This document shows, piece by piece, positions 1 to 8,208 of a DNA stretch of 21,291 nucleotides. The first letter of the stretch is position 1; every line of letters begins with the position of its first letter. The stretch comes from JAADHY01 sp964428935 (GTDB lineage: Bacteria; Planctomycetota; Planctomycetia; Planctomycetales; Planctomycetaceae): assembly GCA_964428935.1 (NCBI GenBank), contig CAYSAG010000057.1, forward strand, positions 1 to 21,291. Reading direction: 5' to 3'. Below the pieces are notes generated by a model. That model searched no databases. It had not been told where the DNA came from and worked only from the letters and a program-made list of their open reading frames with translations. The position numbers were made by a program, and so were the translations under genes.

Positions 1-2
1 AC

Positions 3-47
3 AACCCCAGACGCCGACCTCGACGCACTTACGGATTGCAACCATGA
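3..47 (+). CDS. Possible C-terminal end of an upstream gene (nuoB?), partial
   Basis: Reading frame 3 is open from the window edge and ends in a TGA that overlaps the nuoC start as ATGA. The 14 visible residues are Arg/Pro-rich and carry no recognisable motif. Four-base ATGA overlaps occur at two other gene joints in this window, and nuoB normally precedes nuoC, so the last codons of nuoB are a reasonable guess. The identity is inferred from position only. The other two frames are also open here, so this could be non-coding. Confidence 0.25.
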   Translation, partial: NPRRRPRRTYGLQP

Positions 48-577
48 ATGTCGAAGAGATTCACAAGCTGCTGGTGGAGAAGTTCGGGGAGCAGAAAATC
101 GTGGGCGTCAACTTGGAGGCCCGCGACCCGTGGATTGAAGTCGCACCGGACGCCATTGTCGAAGTCTGCACTTTTCTGCGAGACGACCCGCGGCTGCGGT
201 TCGACCACCTGAACAACCTCTGCGGCGTCGACTACTTGCCCCCCGACCCTAAGAAGGCGGCGAAGTTTCCGTACGAGCCACACGTGGAGGTGGTCTACCA
301 CTTGTCGAGCTACGAGCACAAGCACCGGGTGACGCTGAAGGTCAAGCTGCCTCGGTGGAAAGACGACAAGGAAGGTCAGTTGCCCGAGGTTCCCTCGGTG
401 GCGGGCGTCTGGGCCATTGCCGACTGGCATGAGCGGGAGGCGTACGACTTGGTCGGCATTCGATTTGTCGGGCACCCAAACCTGACTCGAATTCTGTTGC
501 CGGAGGACTGGGAAGGTCACCCGCTGCGGAAAGACTACGTGTTCCCCGAGCATTACCACGGAATTCGTGTTTCGTGA
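44..577 (+). CDS. nuoC: NADH-quinone oxidoreductase subunit C (30 kDa subunit)
   Basis: This is the 30 kDa subunit of the peripheral arm of proton-pumping complex I, which carries electrons from NADH to quinone. It has no cofactor and helps join the hydrophilic arm to NuoD and NuoB. The 177 residues match the usual length of a stand-alone NuoC. The family signature lies near the C-terminus (about residues 128-167): the run DWHEREAYDLVGIRF is followed by HPNLTRILLPEDW and then PLRKDY. The central VEVVYHLSSYEHKHRV strand region is also typical. The ATG is preferred because an upstream frame ends on it as ATGA, although its own frame stays open to the window edge and the ribosome site is weak. 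nuoD follows in the same direction after an unusually wide 192-base gap. The family assignment is firm. Confidence 0.96.
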   Translation: MNVEEIHKLLVEKFGEQKIVGVNLEARDPWIEVAPDAIVEVCTFLRDDPRLRFDHLNNLCGVDYLPPDPKKAAKFPYEPHVEVVYHLSSYEHKHRVTLKVKLPRWKDDKEGQLPEVPSVAGVWAIADWHEREAYDLVGIRFVGHPNLTRILLPEDWEGHPLRKDYVFPEHYHGIRVS

Positions 578-769
578 CTCCGCCGGCCGGTGCACAACGG
601 CCAGCCACCGAAGGCATGCTGGCAGGCGTGAGAGCCACGAATTGACTGGACAGCTCCCAGACACGCGGCCTGAAGCGGTCGCCATTCGTGAGCGGGTGGA
701 GTAGTAGCAAGGCGTCTCGGCAGCGTCGACGAAAGCGAACGAGGCTTTTCGAGGAAAGCGGCGACGAAC

Positions 770-2008
770 ATGGGAATGCAAATCGAAGACCCTCGCGTTG
801 TCGAGTTCGACGTCCGCACGGACGAGATTCTGGTCAACATGGGACCGCAGCACCCAAGCACGCACGGTGTGCTGCGTCTGTTGCTGCGGACCGACGGCGA
901 AGTGGTGCTGGAGGCCACTCCGCACATTGGCTACTTGCACCGCTGTGCCGAGAAAATCGGCGAGAACCTGTTCCCCACGCAATGGGTGCCGTACACCGAC
1001 CGAATGGACTACTTGGCCGGCATGAACATGAACCTGGGCATGGCGCTGGCCGCAGAAAAGCTGCTCGGAATGGAAGTGCCCGAGAAGGCCATGGTCATTC
1101 GGGTGCTCATGGCCGAGCTGAACCGAGTTGCCAGTCACCTGGTGGCCATGGGAGCTTACGGGCTCGACCTGGGCTCGTTCAGTCCATTCTTGTGGGCGTT
1201 TCGTGAGCGAGAAATCATTTTGGACTTGTTCGAGGAGGTTTGCGGAGCCCGGCTGACGTACAGTTACATTACGGTCGGGGGAGTGACGCACGACCTTCCT
1301 CAAACCATTACCATTCCCCCCGGCCTGGCCGCTCTGACCGGACGCCCCAAAGGACAAACCATTTCCTGGCTGGACGCGGTGGCGCTGTTCGTGGACTGGA
1401 TTGAACCTCGCATTGAGGAGTACCACACGCTGCTGACACGGAACCAAGTTTTCATCAAACGGACTGCCGCCATTGGTGTCCTGCCGCGGGAGAAGGCCAT
1501 TAGCTACGGTTGCACCGGACCGGTGCTGCGCGGCAGCGGTGTCGACTGGGACCTGCGGCGCGACGGCGAGCCGATTTACACGCGAATGTACGAGGGCTAC
1601 GAGTGGAAGGTGGCCGTCGCTCCGTTCCCCGAAGCGCCGCCTGAAGTGGTCGTCGGCGACAGTTGGTGTCGGTACTACGTCCGAATGGTGGAGGTGGTGC
1701 AGTCGCTTCGGCTGGTGCGTCAGGCCATTGAGCGGTACCCGAAAGCCGAGGGCGAGCACCGCCTGCCTCACCGCTTCAACGCGAAGCTGCCCAAGGACGA
1801 GGCGTACCTCGAGACGGAGTGCCCGAAAGGACAAATGGGGTTCTACTTCGTTGGAGCCGACGACCCGGTTCCAGTCCGAGCGCGGGCGAAAAGTTCCAGC
1901 TTTTGCAACCTTTCGGTCGTTTCAGACATTTGCCGCGGCGTGCTCATTGCCGACATTCCAGCCATTGTCGGTTCGCTGGACATTGTCCTGGGCGAAATCG
2001 ACCGTTAG
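770..2008 (+). CDS. nuoD: NADH-quinone oxidoreductase subunit D (49 kDa subunit)
   Basis: This is the 49 kDa subunit of complex I. With NuoB it forms the quinone-binding cavity, and it descends from the large subunit of NiFe hydrogenases. The 412 residues are full length. Family landmarks are NMGPQHPSTHGVLRL near residue 23, the HIGYLHRCAEKIGEN segment, the MNMNLGMALAAEKLLG helix, and the C-terminal GVLIADIPAIVGSLDIVLGEIDR block that closes almost all NuoD proteins. The frame has a stop at 689-691 and no earlier start, so ATG 770 is the start; ATG 776 is an alternative. A GAGGAAAG ribosome-site-like stretch sits 12-15 bases upstream and can fold into a small hairpin (744-759). The cluster ends here: the next gene is convergent, so the other nuo genes must lie upstream or elsewhere. 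Confidence 0.97.
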   Translation: MGMQIEDPRVVEFDVRTDEILVNMGPQHPSTHGVLRLLLRTDGEVVLEATPHIGYLHRCAEKIGENLFPTQWVPYTDRMDYLAGMNMNLGMALAAEKLLGMEVPEKAMVIRVLMAELNRVASHLVAMGAYGLDLGSFSPFLWAFREREIILDLFEEVCGARLTYSYITVGGVTHDLPQTITIPPGLAALTGRPKGQTISWLDAVALFVDWIEPRIEEYHTLLTRNQVFIKRTAAIGVLPREKAISYGCTGPVLRGSGVDWDLRRDGEPIYTRMYEGYEWKVAVAPFPEAPPEVVVGDSWCRYYVRMVEVVQSLRLVRQAIERYPKAEGEHRLPHRFNAKLPKDEAYLETECPKGQMGFYFVGADDPVPVRARAKSSSFCNLSVVSDICRGVLIADIPAIVGSLDIVLGEIDR

Positions 2009-2141
2009 CCGCCCGTTCTGGGCACTCGCAAGCGAGAAGTCGCGAGCAACAGGCCGTGCGCGAGCTGTAGGTTGAGCACAGGCCGGTTGACTCGCGCCGC
2101 GAATGGGTCTCTCCGACGAAGAGCCACTCCCTGCGTCGCGT

Positions 2142-3584
2142 TCAGTCTTGCTCGTTGGCTGGGGCAGGCTGAGCGGTGGCCGGCTGTTGACCACTCGTCA
2201 AGACAATGCCGGTGGAGTTTGTCCGCGCGGGGACGGACGGTGGGACGCTCGGACCCGTTGTTCGTTGCTCGCACAGCGCCAGTGTCTGCCGCAAGACCCG
2301 GTCTTCCGGCCAGTACGTCAGCGCGACGTTCAGAATGCCCCGCGCTCGGACCGGGTCGCCTTGACGCAGCGAGCAGAGAGCTCGCAGCAGCTCCACGTCT
2401 CGCACCGGCTTCGGCTGCAAAGCGGCCACGGTTTGCAAGGCCCGTTCGGCCAGTGCGTAGTGTCCGACTCGCAAGCTGGCGTCGGCCAGCGCCACCAATT
2501 CCGCCGGCGTGCACTCCGTGGGGGCGGTCTGGAAGCACTGGGCGAGCTCGTCGTGAGCCGTTTGGAAGTCGCCGGCGTTGTAGGCACACCGTCCGCGTCC
2601 GCGGTGCCACCGCAACCGTTCCGGCTCCGTCTGGCAAAGCACACCGTACAAGTCGGCCGCTTCTTGCCACCGGCCTGCCCGCTCCGACAACAGGGCCAGC
2701 ACGGCCAGTGAGTCGACGTCACGCGGGTGTTGCGTTTGGAGTTTCTTGAGCACACCGAGCGCCTCGTCCCAGCGTTCTTGCAGCACCAACGCCGCGGCCA
2801 GGCTGCGAGCAAACCGCTCGTTGCTCGGCTGTTGTTCGGCCGCCCGTCGGAGGGCGGACACGGCCACTCGTTGCACGTCCTTTGAGTCGGCGACAGCCGA
2901 GGCGCACTGAGCCAGACGGCTTCCGGCCGCGCTGAGCAGTTCGGGCGACTGCCCGTTCAACGCAATCAGAACGCGAAGGCACTCCACGTAAGTCGTCAGG
3001 TCGCCGGCGTCCAACGCGACCTCGGCCAGCAGCAGCCTGGTCTCGACGTCCCCTGGCTGCTTCTTGGCCAGCTGCTGCAAGCGACGTTCGGCTTCTCGGA
3101 GCTGCCCGGCGTGGTACAGTTGACGTGCGACGGCCAGCTGGCGCACGGTGTTCGCGTCGGGCGACGCGGCGGGCCGGGGAAGAAAACCGCCGGCCGCGAC
3201 GCCGGGACCGGCCGGCCGGCCACGCGCCTTGGTCCGTGTCGCATGGAGAAGCTGACGTCCTTTCCGCACCAGTCCTTTTGGCCACTCCAGCGCGTGCCGC
3301 ACCAGCGTGGGCGTCTCCGCTGCCGTCGACCGAGCCGTCGGCCCGTAGACCACGGCGAAGCTGCAAACCGTCACGACCAAAAGGACAAACGACGGTCGGG
3401 CTCGCCTCCCGAACAACGTCTGGAGACTCGTTGTGACGACGAAGCGCGCCCGTCGTGGCCCAGGACGGCGTCCCGCGGCTCCAAACGCGGCGTCCTCGCC
3501 GTGCGACGTTCCGACGTTCGGCACGCTCAGCTGCTCCACGGACCGGTCACTCCACCCGCACTGTGGCTTCCGTGCGTCGCTCAT
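2142..3584 (-). CDS. Membrane-anchored TPR-repeat protein of the secretion locus
   Basis: The protein has 480 residues: about 63 Arg-rich N-terminal residues, one hydrophobic segment (about 65-81, SFVLLVVTVCSFAVVYG), a linker, then helical TPR-type repeats from about residue 144 to 430. Typical repeat text includes ARQLYHAGQLREAERRLQQL and VLKKLQTQHPRDVDSLAVL. The C-terminal 40 residues are Pro/Thr/Gln-rich. The first ATG of the frame after the secretin gene overlaps the secretin stop as ATGA (3584-3581), and AGAAGAGG lies just upstream, so translation is probably coupled to the secretin. TPR proteins such as PilF/PilW and Tgl help secretins assemble in known type IV pilus systems, so a similar role is plausible. 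That is inference: this is not a small lipoprotein like PilF. It converges on nuoD with 133 bases between the stops and no clear terminator. Confidence 0.8.
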   Translation of the reverse strand: MSDARKPQCGWSDRSVEQLSVPNVGTSHGEDAAFGAAGRRPGPRRARFVVTTSLQTLFGRRARPSFVLLVVTVCSFAVVYGPTARSTAAETPTLVRHALEWPKGLVRKGRQLLHATRTKARGRPAGPGVAAGGFLPRPAASPDANTVRQLAVARQLYHAGQLREAERRLQQLAKKQPGDVETRLLLAEVALDAGDLTTYVECLRVLIALNGQSPELLSAAGSRLAQCASAVADSKDVQRVAVSALRRAAEQQPSNERFARSLAAALVLQERWDEALGVLKKLQTQHPRDVDSLAVLALLSERAGRWQEAADLYGVLCQTEPERLRWHRGRGRCAYNAGDFQTAHDELAQCFQTAPTECTPAELVALADASLRVGHYALAERALQTVAALQPKPVRDVELLRALCSLRQGDPVRARGILNVALTYWPEDRVLRQTLALCEQRTTGPSVPPSVPARTNSTGIVLTSGQQPATAQPAPANEQD

Positions 3585-6535
3585 GGCCTCTTCTCGCCAG
3601 AAACTTCGGACCGCAACCGAATTGGCCGGACGAAGCGGACCAAACGGCCTCGGTCGGCTGGCTTTTTCGTCCTGGGTTCGTCCTTGGCCTTTGTCGACGT
3701 TCTGCCGTTCGGTCGAGCTCGAAACGAAAGGCGAAGCGGTTTTCGAAAACTCCGCCGGCCGGACGTCTGAGTCCGGGCCTTCGCCGCGGCGGGACGGGCC
3801 GGACGCGGCCGGTCGCCGTTCGCGCGAGCGGCTTTTCGACGAGCCGGCTGTTGCGACGAAGCCTCGTCGTCTGGCGACTGCGTGCCGTCCGGCTCCGGCA
3901 CCACGCCCGGCGACTCGCTCCCCTCCGGCGGCTCGCCCGGAAACGGCTCCACGTCGTCCCACACAATTCGCGGCGTCAGCAAAATGATGAGCTCATGCCG
4001 CGTGACCGTCTCGGTCTTGTTGCGAAAGGCCGCTCCCACCCACGGCAGGTCCCCCAGCACCGGAATTTGCTCGTACGTCGTCGTCACTTCTTCCTCAATC
4101 AGCCCGCCAATGACAATGGTTTCCTGGTCACGCACCAGAATGTTCGTCGTGACTTGTGTCGTGACCTTGTCCGGAAGGCCGGTGCTTTCGTTGATTGTGG
4201 CCGAGCTGCGTTCCGGGTGAACCTCCAAGCGAATGTAACCGTCCGGCGAAATGAACGGCCGAATGACCAACTTGGTGCCCGCTTCCAGGAACTGCACGTT
4301 TTCGACCGTTTGGTTGTCGTTGAAGGCCAAGGTCTTGTAGCTGATTTCCGTGCCAATCATGAGCTCGGCCTTTTGCTTGTTGACGACGCGCAGGTGCGGA
4401 GCGGCAATCAGGTTGGTGTCGGTGATTGTTTCCAAGGCCTTGATGAACGCTCCCACGTCGCCGTGAATGATGCCGAACTTCAGGCCGGCCGTGTCGGCCA
4501 GGAATTCGGCCAACGTGGCCGTGTCCGAAAAGTCTTTGTGGCTGCCGTTTGGGAAAGCACCAGCGCCGTGCAGCGCCTGGCCGTTGCCGGAGAGGGCGAG
4601 GGTTTGAACGGTGCCGTCGAGCAGAGCGAAGTTGACGCCGAGCGACAAGTCGTCGTCCAGACGGACGCTCAAGATTTCCGCCTCAATGGCTACCTGCAGC
4701 GGCGGCACGTCCATTTCGGCGACGACCTGGTCGATTTTCTCAATGACCGACGGGTAGTCTTGTACGAGCAGTGCGTCTTGTTGAGCCAACCGGTCGCCGC
4801 CGGCGTCTTCCGAGTCGAGCTTCAGGCCGGATTGGTTCGGGTTGGTGACGGCGAGTTTGCCGACGTTGGGCGTAATGAGTGGAGCGACGAGGGCCTGAAG
4901 GTCGGCGACGCTAATGTAGTGCGGCCGGTAAACCCGGACGACCAGTTCCTGCTCGGCCTTCTGTCGAGCCTTCGCTTCCGCAGAAGTCATGACGTACCAG
5001 AACTTGCCCTCTCGGACGCAAACGTAGTCCATGGCCCGAATCAGGGCGTCGAAGGCTTCTTCCAACGAAACGTCTTCCAAACTGGCAGCGGGCGTCGTTC
5101 CTTGAACGCCTTGGCTAATGAGAATGTTGACGCCCATCAGCTGTCCCAGCATGCGCAGAACTTCGCGAATGTCGGCGTCTTGGAAACGCAGGCTGTAGCG
5201 GTCGGGCCGGTCGCCGGCCGACTGAATGCTCAGCAGCCCACCCGTGGCCCCAGCGTGACCGTGTTCGGCCTGCGGCGACGACGCAGCCTGTTTGGGTTGT
5301 GGTTGCTGGGCCTCCGGTTGCGTGGACTGCCCTGCCTGCTGAGCGTCCGCCTGGAAACTCGACCCCTGCTCTGGCGACTGCGGACCGGCCAATGCCTGTG
5401 TCGACCCGCTTGAACCGTGCGGCGACTCGGTCGGCCCGTGGGACGACCCCGCCGGCAAGGGCTCTTTCGTTTGCGACGGCTCGCCGGCTGAGCCGGCTGG
5501 GGACGCGCCCGCCTGCCCCGCCGTGGGCGACGGCGCGGCAAGCGGTTGAGTGGCCGTGGACGAGGGTGGAGCCAATGGACTGCTCGGCGCAGCGGCCGCG
5601 TCAGTCGTTGTCGTCGACTGCTGCGGCTGGGTTTCGTCCGTGGCGGGCGTCGACAAACCGAGCTCGCTCGCCAGCTCCGGCCCTGAGGAGCCTTCTGTCG
5701 CCTCGGAACCGGTGCTGCCGTCCACGGTGGTCGAGTCGGTCGGGGCCTCGCCCGGAATGGTCGGCGCTTGAGCCAGCTGCAAGTCTGGCCCGGTCGAGAC
5801 TGCTTGCTGCGAGCCGGTCTCAGCGTCCGACGTTGCCGAGCGGGCTGGCGTGGGCGAGCGCGTCGGGCTTGCGGAAGCCTTCGGCCTCACGGGGGGCGGC
5901 GTCTGAGGCTTCGCTGCCGAACCGTCGGGCGTCGACAAACCCTCCGTCGCCACCTCCTGCGGCGGCTCCAAGACCACCACGTCGGTGCCGCTTGCGGCCT
6001 GCGACCCAGAACGCCCCGACTCCGACACGTCCCACGCACCTCGCGGACTCGTGGAGCTCTCCGGGTTTGCCGCGCGACTGTCTGCGGCCCGCGTCCTGAC
6101 CGTCTCCGAGCCGTCCTGCTGGCGGAACGGCCACTGCTGCGGCGCCGGCTCAGGCAGCGACGCCAAGCGCGTCCTCACTCGGTGACCGGTGGAGCGTCCG
6201 TCCTGCTCGACCAGAATCGGCTGCAGCTCGACGAGCCCCGCCGAGCCGCTCAGGCGTTCCGGCTCCGACGCGGACGGTTCGCTCGACCGACGTGTCCGCT
6301 CTTCGGCCAGCGGCCGACTTGGCGCGGACCGTTCGCCCGACGGCAGCGGCTGGTCCTGGCAAGGAGTGGACTTGGAACGTGCGCCGGCGAGCTTCTCGGG
6401 GGAACTTGCGGAAGGCTCGGTCAAACGCGGCACGACGGCCACCGCACAGAGAATCAGAAGCAGTACGACGCCGCTTCCGGCCACCATGGCTCGGAAGGCC
6501 AAGTCGAACGGCGACTTGTTTCGCTCGTTGGTCAT
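3581..6535 (-). CDS. Secretin (PilQ/GspD family) with long disordered linker and basic tail
   Basis: This is an outer-membrane gate subunit that should form the ring through which a pilus or secreted protein passes. Counting from ATG 6535 (984 residues), it has an N-terminal membrane segment at about 17-37. A Pro/Ser/Thr/Gln/Ala-rich, apparently unstructured stretch follows at about 40-440. An STN/N0 domain (YSLRFQDADIREVLRMLGQL, about 447-520) and one N1-like domain (about 528-620) come next. The secretin core lies at about 625-857, with ETIVIGGLIEEE, IPVLGDLPWVGAAFR and ELIILLTPRIV as hallmarks. A 124-residue tail is first acidic and then very Arg/Lys-rich. A single N1 is more like PilQ than GspD. 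The start is uncertain: the frame stays open to GTG 6682 (inside the preceding gene), but ATG 6535 gives a normal short cytoplasmic start. The stop overlaps the TPR gene as ATGA. Confidence 0.93.
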   Translation of the reverse strand: MTNERNKSPFDLAFRAMVAGSGVVLLLILCAVAVVPRLTEPSASSPEKLAGARSKSTPCQDQPLPSGERSAPSRPLAEERTRRSSEPSASEPERLSGSAGLVELQPILVEQDGRSTGHRVRTRLASLPEPAPQQWPFRQQDGSETVRTRAADSRAANPESSTSPRGAWDVSESGRSGSQAASGTDVVVLEPPQEVATEGLSTPDGSAAKPQTPPPVRPKASASPTRSPTPARSATSDAETGSQQAVSTGPDLQLAQAPTIPGEAPTDSTTVDGSTGSEATEGSSGPELASELGLSTPATDETQPQQSTTTTDAAAAPSSPLAPPSSTATQPLAAPSPTAGQAGASPAGSAGEPSQTKEPLPAGSSHGPTESPHGSSGSTQALAGPQSPEQGSSFQADAQQAGQSTQPEAQQPQPKQAASSPQAEHGHAGATGGLLSIQSAGDRPDRYSLRFQDADIREVLRMLGQLMGVNILISQGVQGTTPAASLEDVSLEEAFDALIRAMDYVCVREGKFWYVMTSAEAKARQKAEQELVVRVYRPHYISVADLQALVAPLITPNVGKLAVTNPNQSGLKLDSEDAGGDRLAQQDALLVQDYPSVIEKIDQVVAEMDVPPLQVAIEAEILSVRLDDDLSLGVNFALLDGTVQTLALSGNGQALHGAGAFPNGSHKDFSDTATLAEFLADTAGLKFGIIHGDVGAFIKALETITDTNLIAAPHLRVVNKQKAELMIGTEISYKTLAFNDNQTVENVQFLEAGTKLVIRPFISPDGYIRLEVHPERSSATINESTGLPDKVTTQVTTNILVRDQETIVIGGLIEEEVTTTYEQIPVLGDLPWVGAAFRNKTETVTRHELIILLTPRIVWDDVEPFPGEPPEGSESPGVVPEPDGTQSPDDEASSQQPARRKAARANGDRPRPARPAAAKARTQTSGRRSFRKPLRLSFRARPNGRTSTKAKDEPRTKKPADRGRLVRFVRPIRLRSEVSGEKRP

Positions 6536-6647
6536 CCCTGACGCTGGCTTTCTTGCCGGCCTCTGGCCGTTCCTCCGACTCTTGGCGCTCGCCGGCCCGG
6601 TCAATTCCGTCGCGGCAGTGCGCCGGCCGCCCGCGGCGGCAGGCTCG

Positions 6648-7400
6648 TCAACGCGCTCGGGTCCGGTCGTCGCCAACCGCACCCTGCTTCAAGAAACCCG
6701 TCGGACGCCCCGGCACGCGGAGCGGGCGGCCGGCCGTGCCCGACGGCTTCTTCTCATCAATTTCCAACACGAACGTCCGGCCTTCGCACTGCAATTCGAC
6801 TCGGTCGCGGCCAATGGACACCACTTGGAACGTCCGCCCGTTCACAACCAGCCGACTTCCCTCGAAACAAACCTGGTCGTTAATGAAAGCGGCTCGCTGG
6901 TGGACGCCAACGATTGTGCTCTTCAGCACCAAGCCGGTCGGTTTTTCCGGTGCGACGGGCGCAGGCGTCTCGGATTGGTCGGTCGCTTTCGCCTCTGGTT
7001 CGTCGGCGAAAATGTCGGTCACCGGAGGCGAGAACTGGTCGTGGTTGATTTCGAACGGGTCGGCTGTGACGTCGAACTCCGCGGGAGGCTGCACCAGCGG
7101 GTCCTCGGCCAAGACCTGTTCCGCTTCTTTCCAGTCGAGTTGGTCGGGCGTCCGCGACTGCCGACGGCCGAGCCTGCGGCCCTCATGCCCGGGTTCCGCG
7201 TCGCCAGCAACTGGTTGGCGAGGGACGGTTGGTTGAGCCACAACGGGAGCGGAAGACGTCTGACTTTGGGCAGACCCCCGGACCAGGTCCAGCAGCAGTG
7301 GCACCCAAAAGTACAGGCCAACCAGGGTCAAGACGCCCAGCAAGGCCGCTTTGGCCTTGCTTTTTCTCATGTCGTCAACGACCTGGTCGACCAGAGACAT
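6648..7400 (-). CDS. PilP/GspC-like inner-membrane platform protein
   Basis: The 250-residue protein has a short cytoplasmic start, a membrane helix at about 19-38 (ALLGVLTLVGLYFWVPLLLD), a variable periplasmic stretch of about 115 residues, and a small beta-rich domain at about 156-214. That domain contains STIVGVHQRAAFINDQVCFEG and DRVELQCEGRTFVLEI, the pattern of the PilP/GspC homology region that contacts the secretin N-domains. It lies between PilO and the secretin gene, the standard place for PilP. ATG 7400 was chosen; an in-frame GTG at 7412 is possible, and neither has a good ribosome site. A 214-base spacer separates it from pilO and a 112-base spacer from the secretin start. The call rests on topology, the C-terminal pattern and position. 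Confidence 0.7.
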   Translation of the reverse strand: MSLVDQVVDDMRKSKAKAALLGVLTLVGLYFWVPLLLDLVRGSAQSQTSSAPVVAQPTVPRQPVAGDAEPGHEGRRLGRRQSRTPDQLDWKEAEQVLAEDPLVQPPAEFDVTADPFEINHDQFSPPVTDIFADEPEAKATDQSETPAPVAPEKPTGLVLKSTIVGVHQRAAFINDQVCFEGSRLVVNGRTFQVVSIGRDRVELQCEGRTFVLEIDEKKPSGTAGRPLRVPGRPTGFLKQGAVGDDRTRAR

Positions 7401-7614
7401 GGCTGCGTTCACACTTTGCGTTGGCTGTTTGCCAGCGGACGAGCGGCTCCGACGACACCCGCGGTGGGCTCGACGCGTCGGCGAGCGGGACGGACGTCCG
7501 GAGCCGACTCACGCTTCGGAGGGCCCCAACGCGGCCATTCAGCCGAGGCCTTTTCGGGCTTCCGGCCGTGCTGCGGGCAGAACCCGCTCGTCCGAGGGAC
7601 TTACCCCGTGTTTC

Positions 7615-8208
7615 TCATTTATCGGCAGCGGCAAATTGGGAATTGCTGCCATTTTCCTCACAATCCGGTTTTCCCGTGCGACGCGAAAAAACGTCAAACC
7701 GCACGGAACACTGCACACCCTCGGCCCCCCGCCCAGTCTTCCGAGACAGCTGCAAGCTACGGATTCGGCACAGTCTTTCGCCGCTCTCCAGTTTCGCCAG
7801 AAACTCGGCCACGCCAAGGAACGGCCCTTCCAAGTCCACCTCGAAACTCTCGACCGTGTAGGTTCGGTGCGTTTCCGGCGGGAGCGGCTCGATTTTTTCG
7901 ACGTGGACGTGGGTCTCGCAGCCGAGCTGAGCGACCTGCTGGACCGCCCACGGCTCGTAACCGAACGGAACAACCGACTCGGCGCTGTTTACGTAGTCTT
8001 CCGCGTCGTGCAGTTCGGCCCGCAGCCGTTCCAGCTCGGCAATTCGCTGAGGAACCGTGGCCAGCACGCGCTGAGCGGCCTCGGCGCCGGCCCGAGCCGC
8101 CTCGCAGGCACGCTGCAGAGGCAGGTGAATGGCAAACAGGTAGAACAGCAGCGCCCCGCCAAAGCCGCAGGCGGTCAACACGACTTCGCGTTTTGCGTAC
8201 TGCCTCAT
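7615..8208 (-). CDS. pilO: PilO-like inner-membrane alignment protein
   Basis: The 197-residue bitopic protein has one N-terminal membrane helix (about 9-27, VVLTACGFGGALLFYLFAI), a coiled-coil stretch (about 35-70, rich in Ala, Glu, Arg), then an alpha/beta ferredoxin-like domain. The FEVDLEGPFLGVAEFLAKLE segment is the typical PilO strand-helix, where the domain compares short strands across a dimer. PilO forms a periplasmic dimer with PilN and links PilM to PilP and the secretin. ATG 8208 overlaps the pilN stop as ATGA and has a good GGAGGG ribosome site five bases upstream. The last 20 residues are polar and probably disordered. A GspM-type platform protein is the main alternative name. 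Confidence 0.78.
   Translation of the reverse strand: MRQYAKREVVLTACGFGGALLFYLFAIHLPLQRACEAARAGAEAAQRVLATVPQRIAELERLRAELHDAEDYVNSAESVVPFGYEPWAVQQVAQLGCETHVHVEKIEPLPPETHRTYTVESFEVDLEGPFLGVAEFLAKLESGERLCRIRSLQLSRKTGRGAEGVQCSVRFDVFSRRTGKPDCEENGSNSQFAAADK

Noticed and set aside
2009..2141. Terminator between convergent nuoD and the TPR gene (ctcgcaagcgag hairpin near 2028).
   Set aside because: The stem is five pairs with a two-base loop and lacks any T-run. No convincing terminator was found in this gap.
7401..7614. Possible small gene in the spacer between the PilO-like and PilP-like genes.
   Set aside because: No frame with a ribosome site, family motif or membrane pattern was seen. It reads as plain GC-rich spacer with only a short palindrome (cggacgtccg).
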